A program made the translations under genes and the position numbers. From positions 1-64,000 of the forward strand of contig CAVRXL010000003.1 in NCBI GenBank assembly GCA_963725145.1: 64,000 nucleotides of DNA. Reading direction: 5' to 3'. Below, in pieces: positions 1-8,223 of this stretch. A model generated the notes under the pieces. It was not told where the DNA came from, ran no database searches, and worked only from the letters and a program-made list of their open reading frames with translations. Each line of letters starts with the position of its first letter. Positions within the stretch are counted from its first letter, which is position 1. The stretch is from DATAEE01 sp963725145 (lineage in GTDB: Bacteria; Acidobacteriota; Vicinamibacteria; Vicinamibacterales; 2-12-FULL-66-21).

Positions 1-714
1 GCCCTCGAGGCGCGCCATCTGGCCGACCTCAGAATCGCGGAGGTCACACGCGCGCTGCGCGCGCTGTCGGCCGCCTACGTTCAGCGGCGCACGACGCTCG
101 CGACAGGCGCCGCGCTCGACGGTGCCGGCAAGCGCGCGGCCTTCGCGCTTTTCTACGGGCCGCTTCACTTCTTGACCGTCTCGCACATCATCAACGCGTT
201 GGCGCCGCCGGACGTTGCGCGCATCGTCGATCTGGGTTGCGGCACCGGGGCGGCCGGCAGTGCATGGGCCATGTCGTCAGGTTCCGACCGCCGGCCCTCG
301 CTGCTCGGTCTCGACCGGCATCCGTGGGCAGTGGCGGAAGCGGCATGGACGTACCGCACGCTCGGCCTTCGAGGACGCGCGGTGCGAAGGGATGTGCTGC
401 GCGCCGCGCTCCCAGGACGCGGGGACGGCGTCGTCGCCGCCTACACCGTCAACGAAATCGACGAGGGCCGGCGACGACAGTTGCTTGATCGCCTCCTCGA
501 TTCGGCAGCGCGAGGCGCCCATGTACTGGTGATCGAACCCATCTCCGAGCGTGTCACGCCGTGGTGGCAGGAGTGGCGCGGCGCCTTCGAAGGCGCGGGC
601 GGGCGAGCCGACGCCTGGCGGTTCGCGAGCGACCTTCCGGAACTGGTCCGCCGCCTGGATCGCGCCGCTGGCCTGGATCATCGCGAGTTGACTGGGAAGT
701 CCTTGTGGCGCTGA
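1..714 (+). CDS. SAM-dependent methyltransferase, 5' end cut by window
   Basis: The frame is open from base 1, so the gene begins upstream of the window; 237 codons plus stop are visible. The segment VDLGCGTGAAG (window residues about 78-88) is the glycine-rich SAM-binding motif I of class I methyltransferases. It is followed by an acidic LGLDRHPWA segment fitting motif II and by a YTVNEID segment fitting the post-motif acidic region. Some 50 codons upstream of the first plausible internal start (TTG at 172) are coding-like, so that start is probably not the real one. The substrate cannot be told from the sequence. The gene stands alone before a 495-base gap. Confidence 0.75.
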   Translation, partial: ALEARHLADLRIAEVTRALRALSAAYVQRRTTLATGAALDGAGKRAAFALFYGPLHFLTVSHIINALAPPDVARIVDLGCGTGAAGSAWAMSSGSDRRPSLLGLDRHPWAVAEAAWTYRTLGLRGRAVRRDVLRAALPGRGDGVVAAYTVNEIDEGRRRQLLDRLLDSAARGAHVLVIEPISERVTPWWQEWRGAFEGAGGRADAWRFASDLPELVRRLDRAAGLDHRELTGKSLWR

Positions 715-1209
715 GCTGGATTCAGACCACCTGAATCGGTCTTCGGCTCTGTCCGGTCCGGCCCCTTCCTGGCGTTCATACTGTTAGCGGGGGGGCGGAC
801 CGGCGTTTATGTCTCAGAAGTCTGCTTCCGGGGGATGTTTGGTCGGCCGTTTGGCGCCGCTCGTCGCGCTGGGGCGCTGGGCCTTGAAACTAGGAAAAAT
901 TGCTTGCGTCGGTATGGCTGACTTGGGGCATAATCCTGGCTCCCCTTACTCTGGCCCGCGAGCTCTCAGAGTCGACGGATCGGCTCATCCTGGCGGGTCG
1001 TGTCGAAAGGTTCGTTCGGTGTCGGTTGTCTGCCTTGGAGGAGGCAGCACAATGGTGCAGGCTCTCGCCTCGGCGGGATTGTCATACATACGTCCCCACA
1101 AACCTTCATTCGTCTCGTCAACGTCGCGCTCTCACCCTCCTGTCCCGAACACGGTGCAGCTTCCGGCTCGCCACGTTCAGGATGGGCTGACCCCCGGAGG
1201 GGATCTCCA
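715..1209. other. 495-base non-coding interval upstream of secreted metalloprotease
   Basis: I see no convincing gene here. An open frame of 134 codons from 809 has no family features. The interval presumably holds the promoter and a long leader for the gene at 1210; CATAAT at about 929-934 is a possible -10 but no good -35 precedes it. I looked for a known riboswitch core and recognised none. Confidence 0.4.
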
Positions 1210-4200
1210 GTGACTAAACAAGTCGGACACATGAAGAAGACCGTCCCAGTGAGTACGGCTCCGCGCCTGAGGAGGCTCGGCACGGCTGCGTTCCTTGCTG
1301 CCGTGTTCGCGCTGCTTTTCGCCCAAATGAGTGGGCGAGCCGCGCCGGGCGACCCCATCAATACCCTGCCGTACACGAAGGGGTTTCTTGTTACTGGCGA
1401 CTACGTCATCGGCGGCGTTGACCTGAACGAGAACGATCACCCGATCGTGAATGGTTTCTCGACCGGCACGATACATATACGGGAGACGCCGTGTCCGCCC
1501 GGGCAGCTGTGCAACGTTGTCCCAGCCAACGCGGACGTCATCGCCGCGTATCTGTTCTGGGAGACGATCACGATCGCGGACAACCCACTGACGCCGCTCG
1601 TCGACGAGTCTGTGGCCCCAGCGACCGGCGTGAAGTTCCGCGGTAATGATATCGACATCACCGATGTGTGGACGGTCAATAAAAGTTCAACACCGGAGTC
1701 CTCGACCACTCCCTGCTGGAGTTCCGGGGACCCCTTGACGAGGCACATCTTTCGCGCCGACGTGCTCCGGTTCCTGCCGATGCTGGTTGATAAGGACGAT
1801 TACGAGACTGGAAGATTTCTGGTCAACGACTCGGATCTTGTTGCCAACGGCTTCCCGCTGCACTCCGTCACTCTGCCGGTGACAACCGGCAACGAGGATC
1901 CGGAAAGCGCCGGCGCCAGCCTCCTCGTTGTTTATCGGGATCCGACGGAACCATTGAGAAAGATCGTTATATACGACGGCATTTATACTCAGCCCAATAT
2001 CACCGTGCCCATGGAGCAGACCCTCCAGGGCTTCTACCTGTCGTCCACCACCAAGTCCGCCAAGTTTACGCACGTTACGGCCAGCGGACAGCCGAACCAG
2101 AACGATAAAATCGCGTTCCAGTCAGGCACGGGCACTACTCTGCAGCAGCAGGTCTTTTCCGATGCGTTTGCCGCTGGCAGCGCGTCGCAGCGCGCGTGGG
2201 CAAACCCGACATACGACGTCAGCTCGTTGATGCAGCCCGGAACCAATTCCGGTGTGTACGGCGAAACGGTAACGACGAGGGTCTTCCATCAGCCAACGAA
2301 CGGCGGGAACGATTGCCTGACGTGGGGAGCGGTCGTCTTCAGTACCGCAGTGGCGGATGAGGACCCGGCAGGAGCGGATCCGCATCTGGGAGACGGCCTG
2401 CCGGATGGGCTGGAAGATGCCACCGGAGTGATGAAGGATCCCGACGGAAAGGAACTCCCAAAGCTCAAGGCGATGGGCGCCGGCTCCGATCAGAAAGACA
2501 TCTTCATCGAAGTCAACGCCATGGAGGCGGAGCCGGGGACGCCTTACGGATCAGAAGCCGCGCCTTATGATTCCGCCCACGATACCGTGACAGACATGGT
2601 CGGCCATCATCACATACCGACGCCCGCGGACCTGAAGAAGGTCGGAGACGCCTTTGCGGCCAAGGGCATCAGGCCGCATTTCGACGTTGGCAACGTCGCG
2701 GCCTATCACGCCCTCGGCGTGGTACAGCACAGCGACTGGGTGGATGACTATGGGCAGTTGCAAGCGGATCCGTACCTCGTGGGGAATAGTCTCGGGCAAA
2801 ATATCCCCACTCTGGCGCGGGGCGGCGAGATCATCACCGAAACCGCATGCGTGTACGACCCTGTTAACAACCCCTCCTGTCACTTCCCGGCCTATCCAGG
2901 AACTGTGTTGTGGAAACTGGGGCTGCAATCACACAGGGACGCGCTGGTCCGGGACGATGGCACGGAACTGACGTTCGAACAGCTGACCGATCCCAATGAG
3001 CCTGGATACTTCAACTGGAGCGCCGGCACGAAGCGCAAGCGATTCGATACCGCCCGCAAGGGTCTGTTCCGCTATCTGCTGTACGCTCACTCCCGCGGGA
3101 TGCCAAAGTCTCTTCCATGCCTGGAAGACGGACATGCGGCTCCATACGACGTAGTAGACCAGAACGGCGTCGGATCATGCCTCACGGACGCGAACAACCC
3201 GCAGAACCCGGACTTCGGGGACAACCCGCAGTTCAACGCACTCGAGTACCACGTGCCCTCGAGTGCATCGGGCATCGCCGACTTGCCCGGCGGTGACCTG
3301 CTGGTCACGCTCGGGCTCTGGGACGACTTCGTGGGGAGACCATTTCCCCGAGCCGGTACAACCTTCCACGAGCTCGGACACACCCTCGAGCTGTGGCACG
3401 GCGGACTTCCGGCCATTTTGGGGAACAAAGCGCTGAACACCGCGACCTATATCGAACCCAACTGCAAGCCGAACCACCTCAGCTCGATGAGCTATCTGTT
3501 CCAGGTCCACGGGCTGTTCGACGATGATGATGACGTAATCAGCCTGGATTACTCGGGTGCACAGCAAGGCAACATCGACGAGGGGACGACCCTCTTCGAC
3601 GGTGTGCTGTCTCCTGCGCCAAGCTACCAGCCGGCCTGGTTCGCACCTGCTGGCAGTCAGCTGGCTTTGACGCTCGGAGTCTCGCCAGCGACGAGATTCT
3701 GCAGCGGCGAGAAGTTTGATCCCGCGGCCCCGCCTGCCCCGATGGCTCGCGTGTACGCCGCCAGCAAAGCTTCGCCCATCGACTGGGATGGCGACCTCCT
3801 CACAGGGTCCGGCGAGGTTGCCACCCTGAATCAAGATGTGAACTTCGATGCGACGGCGAACAGCGCGCCCACGCTGCTCAATGGGTTCAATGACTGGGCG
3901 AACATCCGCCTGGATCAGATTGGCGCAGTACCGACGGGAGCCCTGCCAGGCTCCTTGGAGGGCCTTGATGACGCCAGCATCATATTCTGGAATGGCGGAG
4001 GCCTGGTCGGTAGTCGAGGCGGTCTGGTCGGTAGTCGTGGTGGTGTGGTGTGGAATCAAGCCGGGCTCATCGGTGGTCGTGGCGGCCTCGTCGGTGGTCG
4101 TGGCGGTCTCGTCGGTGGTCGTGGCGGCAACACCTGGCATGAGGGTGGTCTCGTCGGTGGCCGCGGCGGTCTCGTCGGTGGCCGCGGCGGCCTCGTCGGT

Positions 4201-4980
4201 GGTCGTGGCGGTCTCGTCGGTGGTCGTGGCGGCGACACGGAGATGGACTCCAGGGTCGCCAGTGACTTGGGCAAGACACGTCCGTACGGCCTCAAGGTGT
4301 GCGTCATAGGCACTCCCGGTTGCTCGAATGCAAACCCGTTCACACCGGAGTACCACAGAGTGGAGGGCACATTTAATGCGCCCCCGTTCGGTGATTTCTC
4401 AGACTACGAGGTTCAGCGCAAGAGAGCCGCCGCCTCGGACAATACGTTTGTGACGATCCCCAACGCGACGATCATAGACCCCGTGACGGGGAAACCGACG
4501 AACCGCTTCAGGGATCCCACAGAGCTCGCAAACGGCGTCCAGTACGCGTATCGCGTAAGGGGAGTCGCCGCAGACGGCAACACCGGCTGGAGTCGCACGA
4601 CTCCCAATACGGTGATCACGGCGGTCAACGACAAGCCGGCAGCCGCCGCCGACGGTGTATTCCAGGTCGGCAACAAATCGACGCTCAATGGGACTGTGCT
4701 TGGCAACGACGCGGATCACGACAGCCTAACCGCCTTCCTTGGGCGCAGGGCTATACTCGTCAGCGGACCGGCGGTCGGCACGCTGAGGTGCGGCGCGTCG
4801 GGCCCTTCGCCGGCAATCTGCGCGGACGGATCGTTCAGGTACACGCCCCCGAAAGGATCCTTCACAGGACTGGTCACCTTCACCTATAAGGCAGACGATG
4901 GGCTATCGAGCGACAGTCCCCAGGTTCCGCTGAGCGATTTTTCCGATCCTGTAACCGTCAGGATCAACGTGTTCAAATAG
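1210..4980 (+). CDS. large secreted metzincin-like zinc metalloprotease with heptad glycine repeats, FN3-like and cadherin-like tail
   Basis: 1256 residues from GTG 1210, which has GGAGG at 1196-1200 with 9-base spacing; ATG 1231 is an alternative. An Arg-rich N-terminus and hydrophobic stretch ending near SGRAAPG form a signal peptide. Residues 720-730 read HELGHTLELWH, the HExxHxxxxxH zinc motif of metzincins, with Glu in place of the usual Gly. About 30 residues later LSSMSY (Met760) fits a Met-turn. Residues 931-1007 are eleven heptads of the GLVGGRG type. The C-terminus looks like a fibronectin-III-like segment (about 1050-1140) followed by a cadherin-like domain with NDADHDSLTA and FTYKADDG. 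It is probably exported and Ca-stabilised; the substrate is unknown. Codon use looks less GC-biased than in the neighbours, so transfer is possible. It ends at a terminator shared with the convergent kinase gene. Confidence 0.8.
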   Translation: MTKQVGHMKKTVPVSTAPRLRRLGTAAFLAAVFALLFAQMSGRAAPGDPINTLPYTKGFLVTGDYVIGGVDLNENDHPIVNGFSTGTIHIRETPCPPGQLCNVVPANADVIAAYLFWETITIADNPLTPLVDESVAPATGVKFRGNDIDITDVWTVNKSSTPESSTTPCWSSGDPLTRHIFRADVLRFLPMLVDKDDYETGRFLVNDSDLVANGFPLHSVTLPVTTGNEDPESAGASLLVVYRDPTEPLRKIVIYDGIYTQPNITVPMEQTLQGFYLSSTTKSAKFTHVTASGQPNQNDKIAFQSGTGTTLQQQVFSDAFAAGSASQRAWANPTYDVSSLMQPGTNSGVYGETVTTRVFHQPTNGGNDCLTWGAVVFSTAVADEDPAGADPHLGDGLPDGLEDATGVMKDPDGKELPKLKAMGAGSDQKDIFIEVNAMEAEPGTPYGSEAAPYDSAHDTVTDMVGHHHIPTPADLKKVGDAFAAKGIRPHFDVGNVAAYHALGVVQHSDWVDDYGQLQADPYLVGNSLGQNIPTLARGGEIITETACVYDPVNNPSCHFPAYPGTVLWKLGLQSHRDALVRDDGTELTFEQLTDPNEPGYFNWSAGTKRKRFDTARKGLFRYLLYAHSRGMPKSLPCLEDGHAAPYDVVDQNGVGSCLTDANNPQNPDFGDNPQFNALEYHVPSSASGIADLPGGDLLVTLGLWDDFVGRPFPRAGTTFHELGHTLELWHGGLPAILGNKALNTATYIEPNCKPNHLSSMSYLFQVHGLFDDDDDVISLDYSGAQQGNIDEGTTLFDGVLSPAPSYQPAWFAPAGSQLALTLGVSPATRFCSGEKFDPAAPPAPMARVYAASKASPIDWDGDLLTGSGEVATLNQDVNFDATANSAPTLLNGFNDWANIRLDQIGAVPTGALPGSLEGLDDASIIFWNGGGLVGSRGGLVGSRGGVVWNQAGLIGGRGGLVGGRGGLVGGRGGNTWHEGGLVGGRGGLVGGRGGLVGGRGGLVGGRGGDTEMDSRVASDLGKTRPYGLKVCVIGTPGCSNANPFTPEYHRVEGTFNAPPFGDFSDYEVQRKRAAASDNTFVTIPNATIIDPVTGKPTNRFRDPTELANGVQYAYRVRGVAADGNTGWSRTTPNTVITAVNDKPAAAADGVFQVGNKSTLNGTVLGNDADHDSLTAFLGRRAILVSGPAVGTLRCGASGPSPAICADGSFRYTPPKGSFTGLVTFTYKADDGLSSDSPQVPLSDFSDPVTVRINVFK
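4000..4230 (+). repeat. 11 tandem 21-nt units encoding GLVGGRG heptads
   Basis: Eleven in-frame 21-base units lie inside the metalloprotease gene. Nine encode GL(V/I)G(G/S)RG. The third (GVVWNQA) and seventh (GNTWHEG) deviate and each brings a tryptophan. The units are nearly identical at DNA level (GGTCTCGTCGGTGGTCGTGGC type written as 7 codons), which points to recent slippage or gene conversion. Confidence 0.9.
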
Positions 4981-5003
4981 TCACGACAGGAACCGCGATA
5001 GAA

Positions 5004-5040
5004 GCCGCAGGGCGAGGGTTCTTGCCCTGCGGTTCTTCCT
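5004..5040. terminator. bidirectional intrinsic terminator between convergent genes
   Basis: CCGCAGGGC (5005-5013) and GCCCTGCGG (5024-5032) form a 9-bp stem with a 10-base loop, followed by TTCTTCCT. It lies between the stops of the metalloprotease (4980) and the kinase (5064). Confidence 0.75.
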
Positions 5041-5063
5041 ACCAATGGGCGGTAGGTGCGGGA

Positions 5064-8000
5064 CTACTGACCCGCGCGGCGGCGGACTTCTGGCAGCAGG
5101 GGATCTTCGGTCGACTCTCCACGGATCTTGAGGTACTCGCGGTAAGAATCGGCAAAGGCCGCGGTCTTCAATTCTTCACGCACGCGGCCCTGATAGTAGT
5201 ACACGATCGGCAAATGGCCGTACGTGGGGTCCTCGAACACCAAGGCAAGCGCCTCGCCGCGCCGTTGAATGCAGCGGTCGAACTCGGCGTCTGCTTGCGG
5301 AAATGCCTTGGCCTCGAAGTACGCGCGGCCGAGATCGAAATGTCCCAGCCACGTATCGAGAACCTCGTTCGCTTCGGTCAGAATCTTGACTGCGTTTCGC
5401 CGATCGCCGTTCTTGAGAGCGATCCCGCCTTCAATAATCTTTCCGTAGGCCTGGGGTTCGGCGGGCAGCTGGGACACGAACTCGCCGGCCAACTTCCGAG
5501 CGCGCACGAGGTTGCCGGTTTCCACGAAGATGCGGGCGGCTAAAAACCGGATCGGCATCGACGTGCTGTTCTGCAGGGCTTTTTCAGCGGCCGCCGCGGC
5601 AGGACCCCGCTGGCGTCTCGCAAGATGCGCGTAAGCCAGGGAGGTGAACTTCATCGCGGCGCCGTCCGGATTCTTGGCGGCTAGATCGGCGGCCGCCCCT
5701 ATCTCGAAAAGCCGCACCGCTTCTGAGAAGCGCCCTTCGTACACCGCGAGATCAGCGAGACCGGCGTCCGCGAAAGACGCACCGTATGCGCTGGTCGTGC
5801 TGAGTTTCTTGTAAGTCTCGGCGGCATCACGAATCAGGCCCTGTCCGAGTTGGCTGAAGGCCAAGGTGCCTACGGCACGAGTATCCAGCTCCTGTAACGA
5901 ACGGATCTCTCGCTCCGCTGCAGCGAATTCGCTCGCGTGAGCCAGAAAGAGGGCGAGATTTATCCTATAGAAGGCCTGATTCGGCAGGATTTTCACCACT
6001 TGCCGCATTTCCTCGACAGCGCCGCGCAGGTCTCGCAAGTTGAGGAGACAAACACCGCGTTGATTGTGCGCGAGAACGTCTGCCGGGTATCCAGCGATCA
6101 TCTCGCCATATTCCTTGACGCACTGGCGATAGTCACCTATTCGACTGTAGTAGTAACCGCGCGTCTGCAATCTTTCGCGCTCGGTCATGCCGTCGAGGTA
6201 CCGCAGGGCTTCACCGGCGTACTTCTCGGCATCCTGCAGCCGCCCGAGATTAGCCGACATGACGGCCATTCCCTGGTGGCCAAGACCAAACTTCGGATCC
6301 AGCTGTACGGCTTTGGCGAAGCTCTGTAGTGCCTCCTCAAAGTTCCCTCTCGACTGAGCCTCTGTCGCCGCCGCGTAGTAACTGGCCACTTCCAGAGAAG
6401 TCGTTGAGAGACTCCTCATCGCGAGCTCCTGAGCGGCAGCCGATGTCTCATCGCCGAGCGCTTTGCGAACGCCAGTGACCATGCCAGTCACGGTCCCAAG
6501 GACCTGGTCCTTGCCGGAGGCACGTCGCGTGACAGCGGTGATCACGTTGCCGGTCATCGGTTGGGATGCCTGGACCGAAATCTCGTAGCCAGTGCCACGA
6601 GCAGAGATCGATCCGGCAAGCACGACGCCAAGGCCCTCCTTGACGGCGAGTTGACGCGCTGCCACCGCGTCGAACTTGTCCGGCGGCGCGCCGAATGTGT
6701 CCCGAATTCCGGCCCGGTCGAACGCGCTGATGAAGCTCGCAGACTCCAGCGCGCGCTTGGCGGTCTGCCCCAGCGTGTTGTCGAACGTCGGATCGTTCGT
6801 GGTGTTCTGAAAATCCGCTATGACGACAAGTACCGGATCGTGCTGTACCGGCGGTGCCCACAACCACTTCGCCGCGTAGAAGGTACCGCCCAGCAGCAGC
6901 ACGATGACAACGGCCGCGACAGCCATTGCGCGTCTCGTGAGTCGCCGGATGATCGGCAGCGGCTTGCCTTCGGTATCCAGCGCGTTCAACGCTGTCACGA
7001 GCTCCGCGGTCGCCTGATAGCGCGCGGCGGCATCCGGCTGGACACAGCGCGTGATGATCTTGTCCACCGGCTCGGGGACGGCTGGATCGAGGCTTCGAGC
7101 CGATGGTGGGGCAGACAGCGTCCGGGCCGTCAGCTCCGCGAGGGCACTCTCCGCATTCGTCTGCCGAGTGCGCCCGACGAGCATGTCGTAGAGGATCAGA
7201 CCGAACGCGTAGATGTCGGCGCGGTGGTCCACAGGCTGTGCTTTCGCCTGCTCCGGCGCCATGTACTCGACAGTGCCCACAATCATGCCGGCAAGCGTGT
7301 GGCCGCCCGCGATGCTGGGAAGACTTCCTCTAGGGGCGGCGGCTTCGGCCGACGGCCGGATTGCGCCCGTCGATCGCGCGACGCCGAAATCCATGATCAT
7401 CGCCTCGCCGTCGGCGTCGATCATGATGTTGGCCGGTTTCAGGTCACGGTGCACGACGCCGGCTTCATGCGCCGCCGCGAGCCCCGAGGCCATCGTCCGC
7501 GCCATCTTGAGAACACGCCGCACCGGGAGCTTCCCCTCGCGCTTCAGGATGTGCGCCAGGTCCTCGCCCTCGATGTACGGCATCGTGATGTACTTGACGC
7601 CGTTTATCTCTCCCAGATCGTGGATGCGGACGACGTTCTTATGGGTGACCTGTCGGGCGAGCAGCAGCTCCTGCTTGAAGCGCCGCTCCATCATCCGTGC
7701 TGCGTGTGGATCGGCGGCGACTTCGGGGCGAATGACCTTCAGCGCGACGACGACGCTGAGCTCCTGGTCCCAGGCCTGGTAGACCGCGCCCATACCGCCG
7801 ACGCCGAGCTGCCGGATGATCTGATAACGGCTGCCGAAGGGATAGCCGACGGCGATTGGTTCGGGCCCAGGCTGGCCCCCCCCGAGCGACGTGCTCTCGC
7901 CCAGGCGCGTCGCGTCGGCATCCGCCCCTTTACCCGCCTGGGTCTTGTCGGGATCCGCCTCTTTGCCCACCTGGGTCTGGGGACCTGCACCGCTCAGAGC

Positions 8001-8117
8001 CGGTGCGCCTGAGACGGTCGTGCTGTCGAAGAGCACGTTCGCCTCCAGCACGGCACCGCACGATGTGCACCGGCCGGAGGCCGAGGTGGTACTACGGCCG
8101 CAATGAGAGCAGATCAT
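5064..8117 (-). CDS. serine/threonine protein kinase with N-terminal zinc ribbon and C-terminal TPR repeats
   Basis: 1017 residues, ATG at 8117. C3, C6, C17 and C20 form a CxxC...CxxC zinc ribbon at the extreme N-terminus. The kinase domain spans about 97-380: P-loop GVGGMG (105-110), VALK (Lys127), HRDLKPAN (223-230), DFG (243-245) and APEQ, so all catalytic residues are present. One transmembrane helix follows at about 397-415. The outer part starts with a segment like the N-terminal domain of FlgO/TolB-like proteins (VLVVIADFQN), then several TPR-like helical repeats to the end. Kinase-TM-TPR is a common acidobacterial sensor architecture (family knowledge); the ligand is unknown. It is convergent with the metalloprotease and divergent from the M14 gene. 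Confidence 0.9.
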   Translation of the reverse strand: MICSHCGRSTTSASGRCTSCGAVLEANVLFDSTTVSGAPALSGAGPQTQVGKEADPDKTQAGKGADADATRLGESTSLGGGQPGPEPIAVGYPFGSRYQIIRQLGVGGMGAVYQAWDQELSVVVALKVIRPEVAADPHAARMMERRFKQELLLARQVTHKNVVRIHDLGEINGVKYITMPYIEGEDLAHILKREGKLPVRRVLKMARTMASGLAAAHEAGVVHRDLKPANIMIDADGEAMIMDFGVARSTGAIRPSAEAAAPRGSLPSIAGGHTLAGMIVGTVEYMAPEQAKAQPVDHRADIYAFGLILYDMLVGRTRQTNAESALAELTARTLSAPPSARSLDPAVPEPVDKIITRCVQPDAAARYQATAELVTALNALDTEGKPLPIIRRLTRRAMAVAAVVIVLLLGGTFYAAKWLWAPPVQHDPVLVVIADFQNTTNDPTFDNTLGQTAKRALESASFISAFDRAGIRDTFGAPPDKFDAVAARQLAVKEGLGVVLAGSISARGTGYEISVQASQPMTGNVITAVTRRASGKDQVLGTVTGMVTGVRKALGDETSAAAQELAMRSLSTTSLEVASYYAAATEAQSRGNFEEALQSFAKAVQLDPKFGLGHQGMAVMSANLGRLQDAEKYAGEALRYLDGMTERERLQTRGYYYSRIGDYRQCVKEYGEMIAGYPADVLAHNQRGVCLLNLRDLRGAVEEMRQVVKILPNQAFYRINLALFLAHASEFAAAEREIRSLQELDTRAVGTLAFSQLGQGLIRDAAETYKKLSTTSAYGASFADAGLADLAVYEGRFSEAVRLFEIGAAADLAAKNPDGAAMKFTSLAYAHLARRQRGPAAAAAEKALQNSTSMPIRFLAARIFVETGNLVRARKLAGEFVSQLPAEPQAYGKIIEGGIALKNGDRRNAVKILTEANEVLDTWLGHFDLGRAYFEAKAFPQADAEFDRCIQRRGEALALVFEDPTYGHLPIVYYYQGRVREELKTAAFADSYREYLKIRGESTEDPLLPEVRRRAGQ

Positions 8118-8223
8118 TCAGGGTCATGGACTGTAAGCCATGATTTTAGAGCGTCTTGGGCGGAGAACCAAACACAAAGACGCGGGTGTTAGAATGCGCG
8201 CCACCATCGCAGAGAGGTTGCTC

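Noticed and set aside
809..1213. Possible 134-residue gene upstream of the metalloprotease
   Set aside because: Low-complexity sequence without family features, and it overlaps the chosen start region.
4056..4370. TRPPRPP repeat protein on the minus strand
   Set aside because: It is the antisense reading of the GLVGGRG heptads and has no start or ribosome-binding site.
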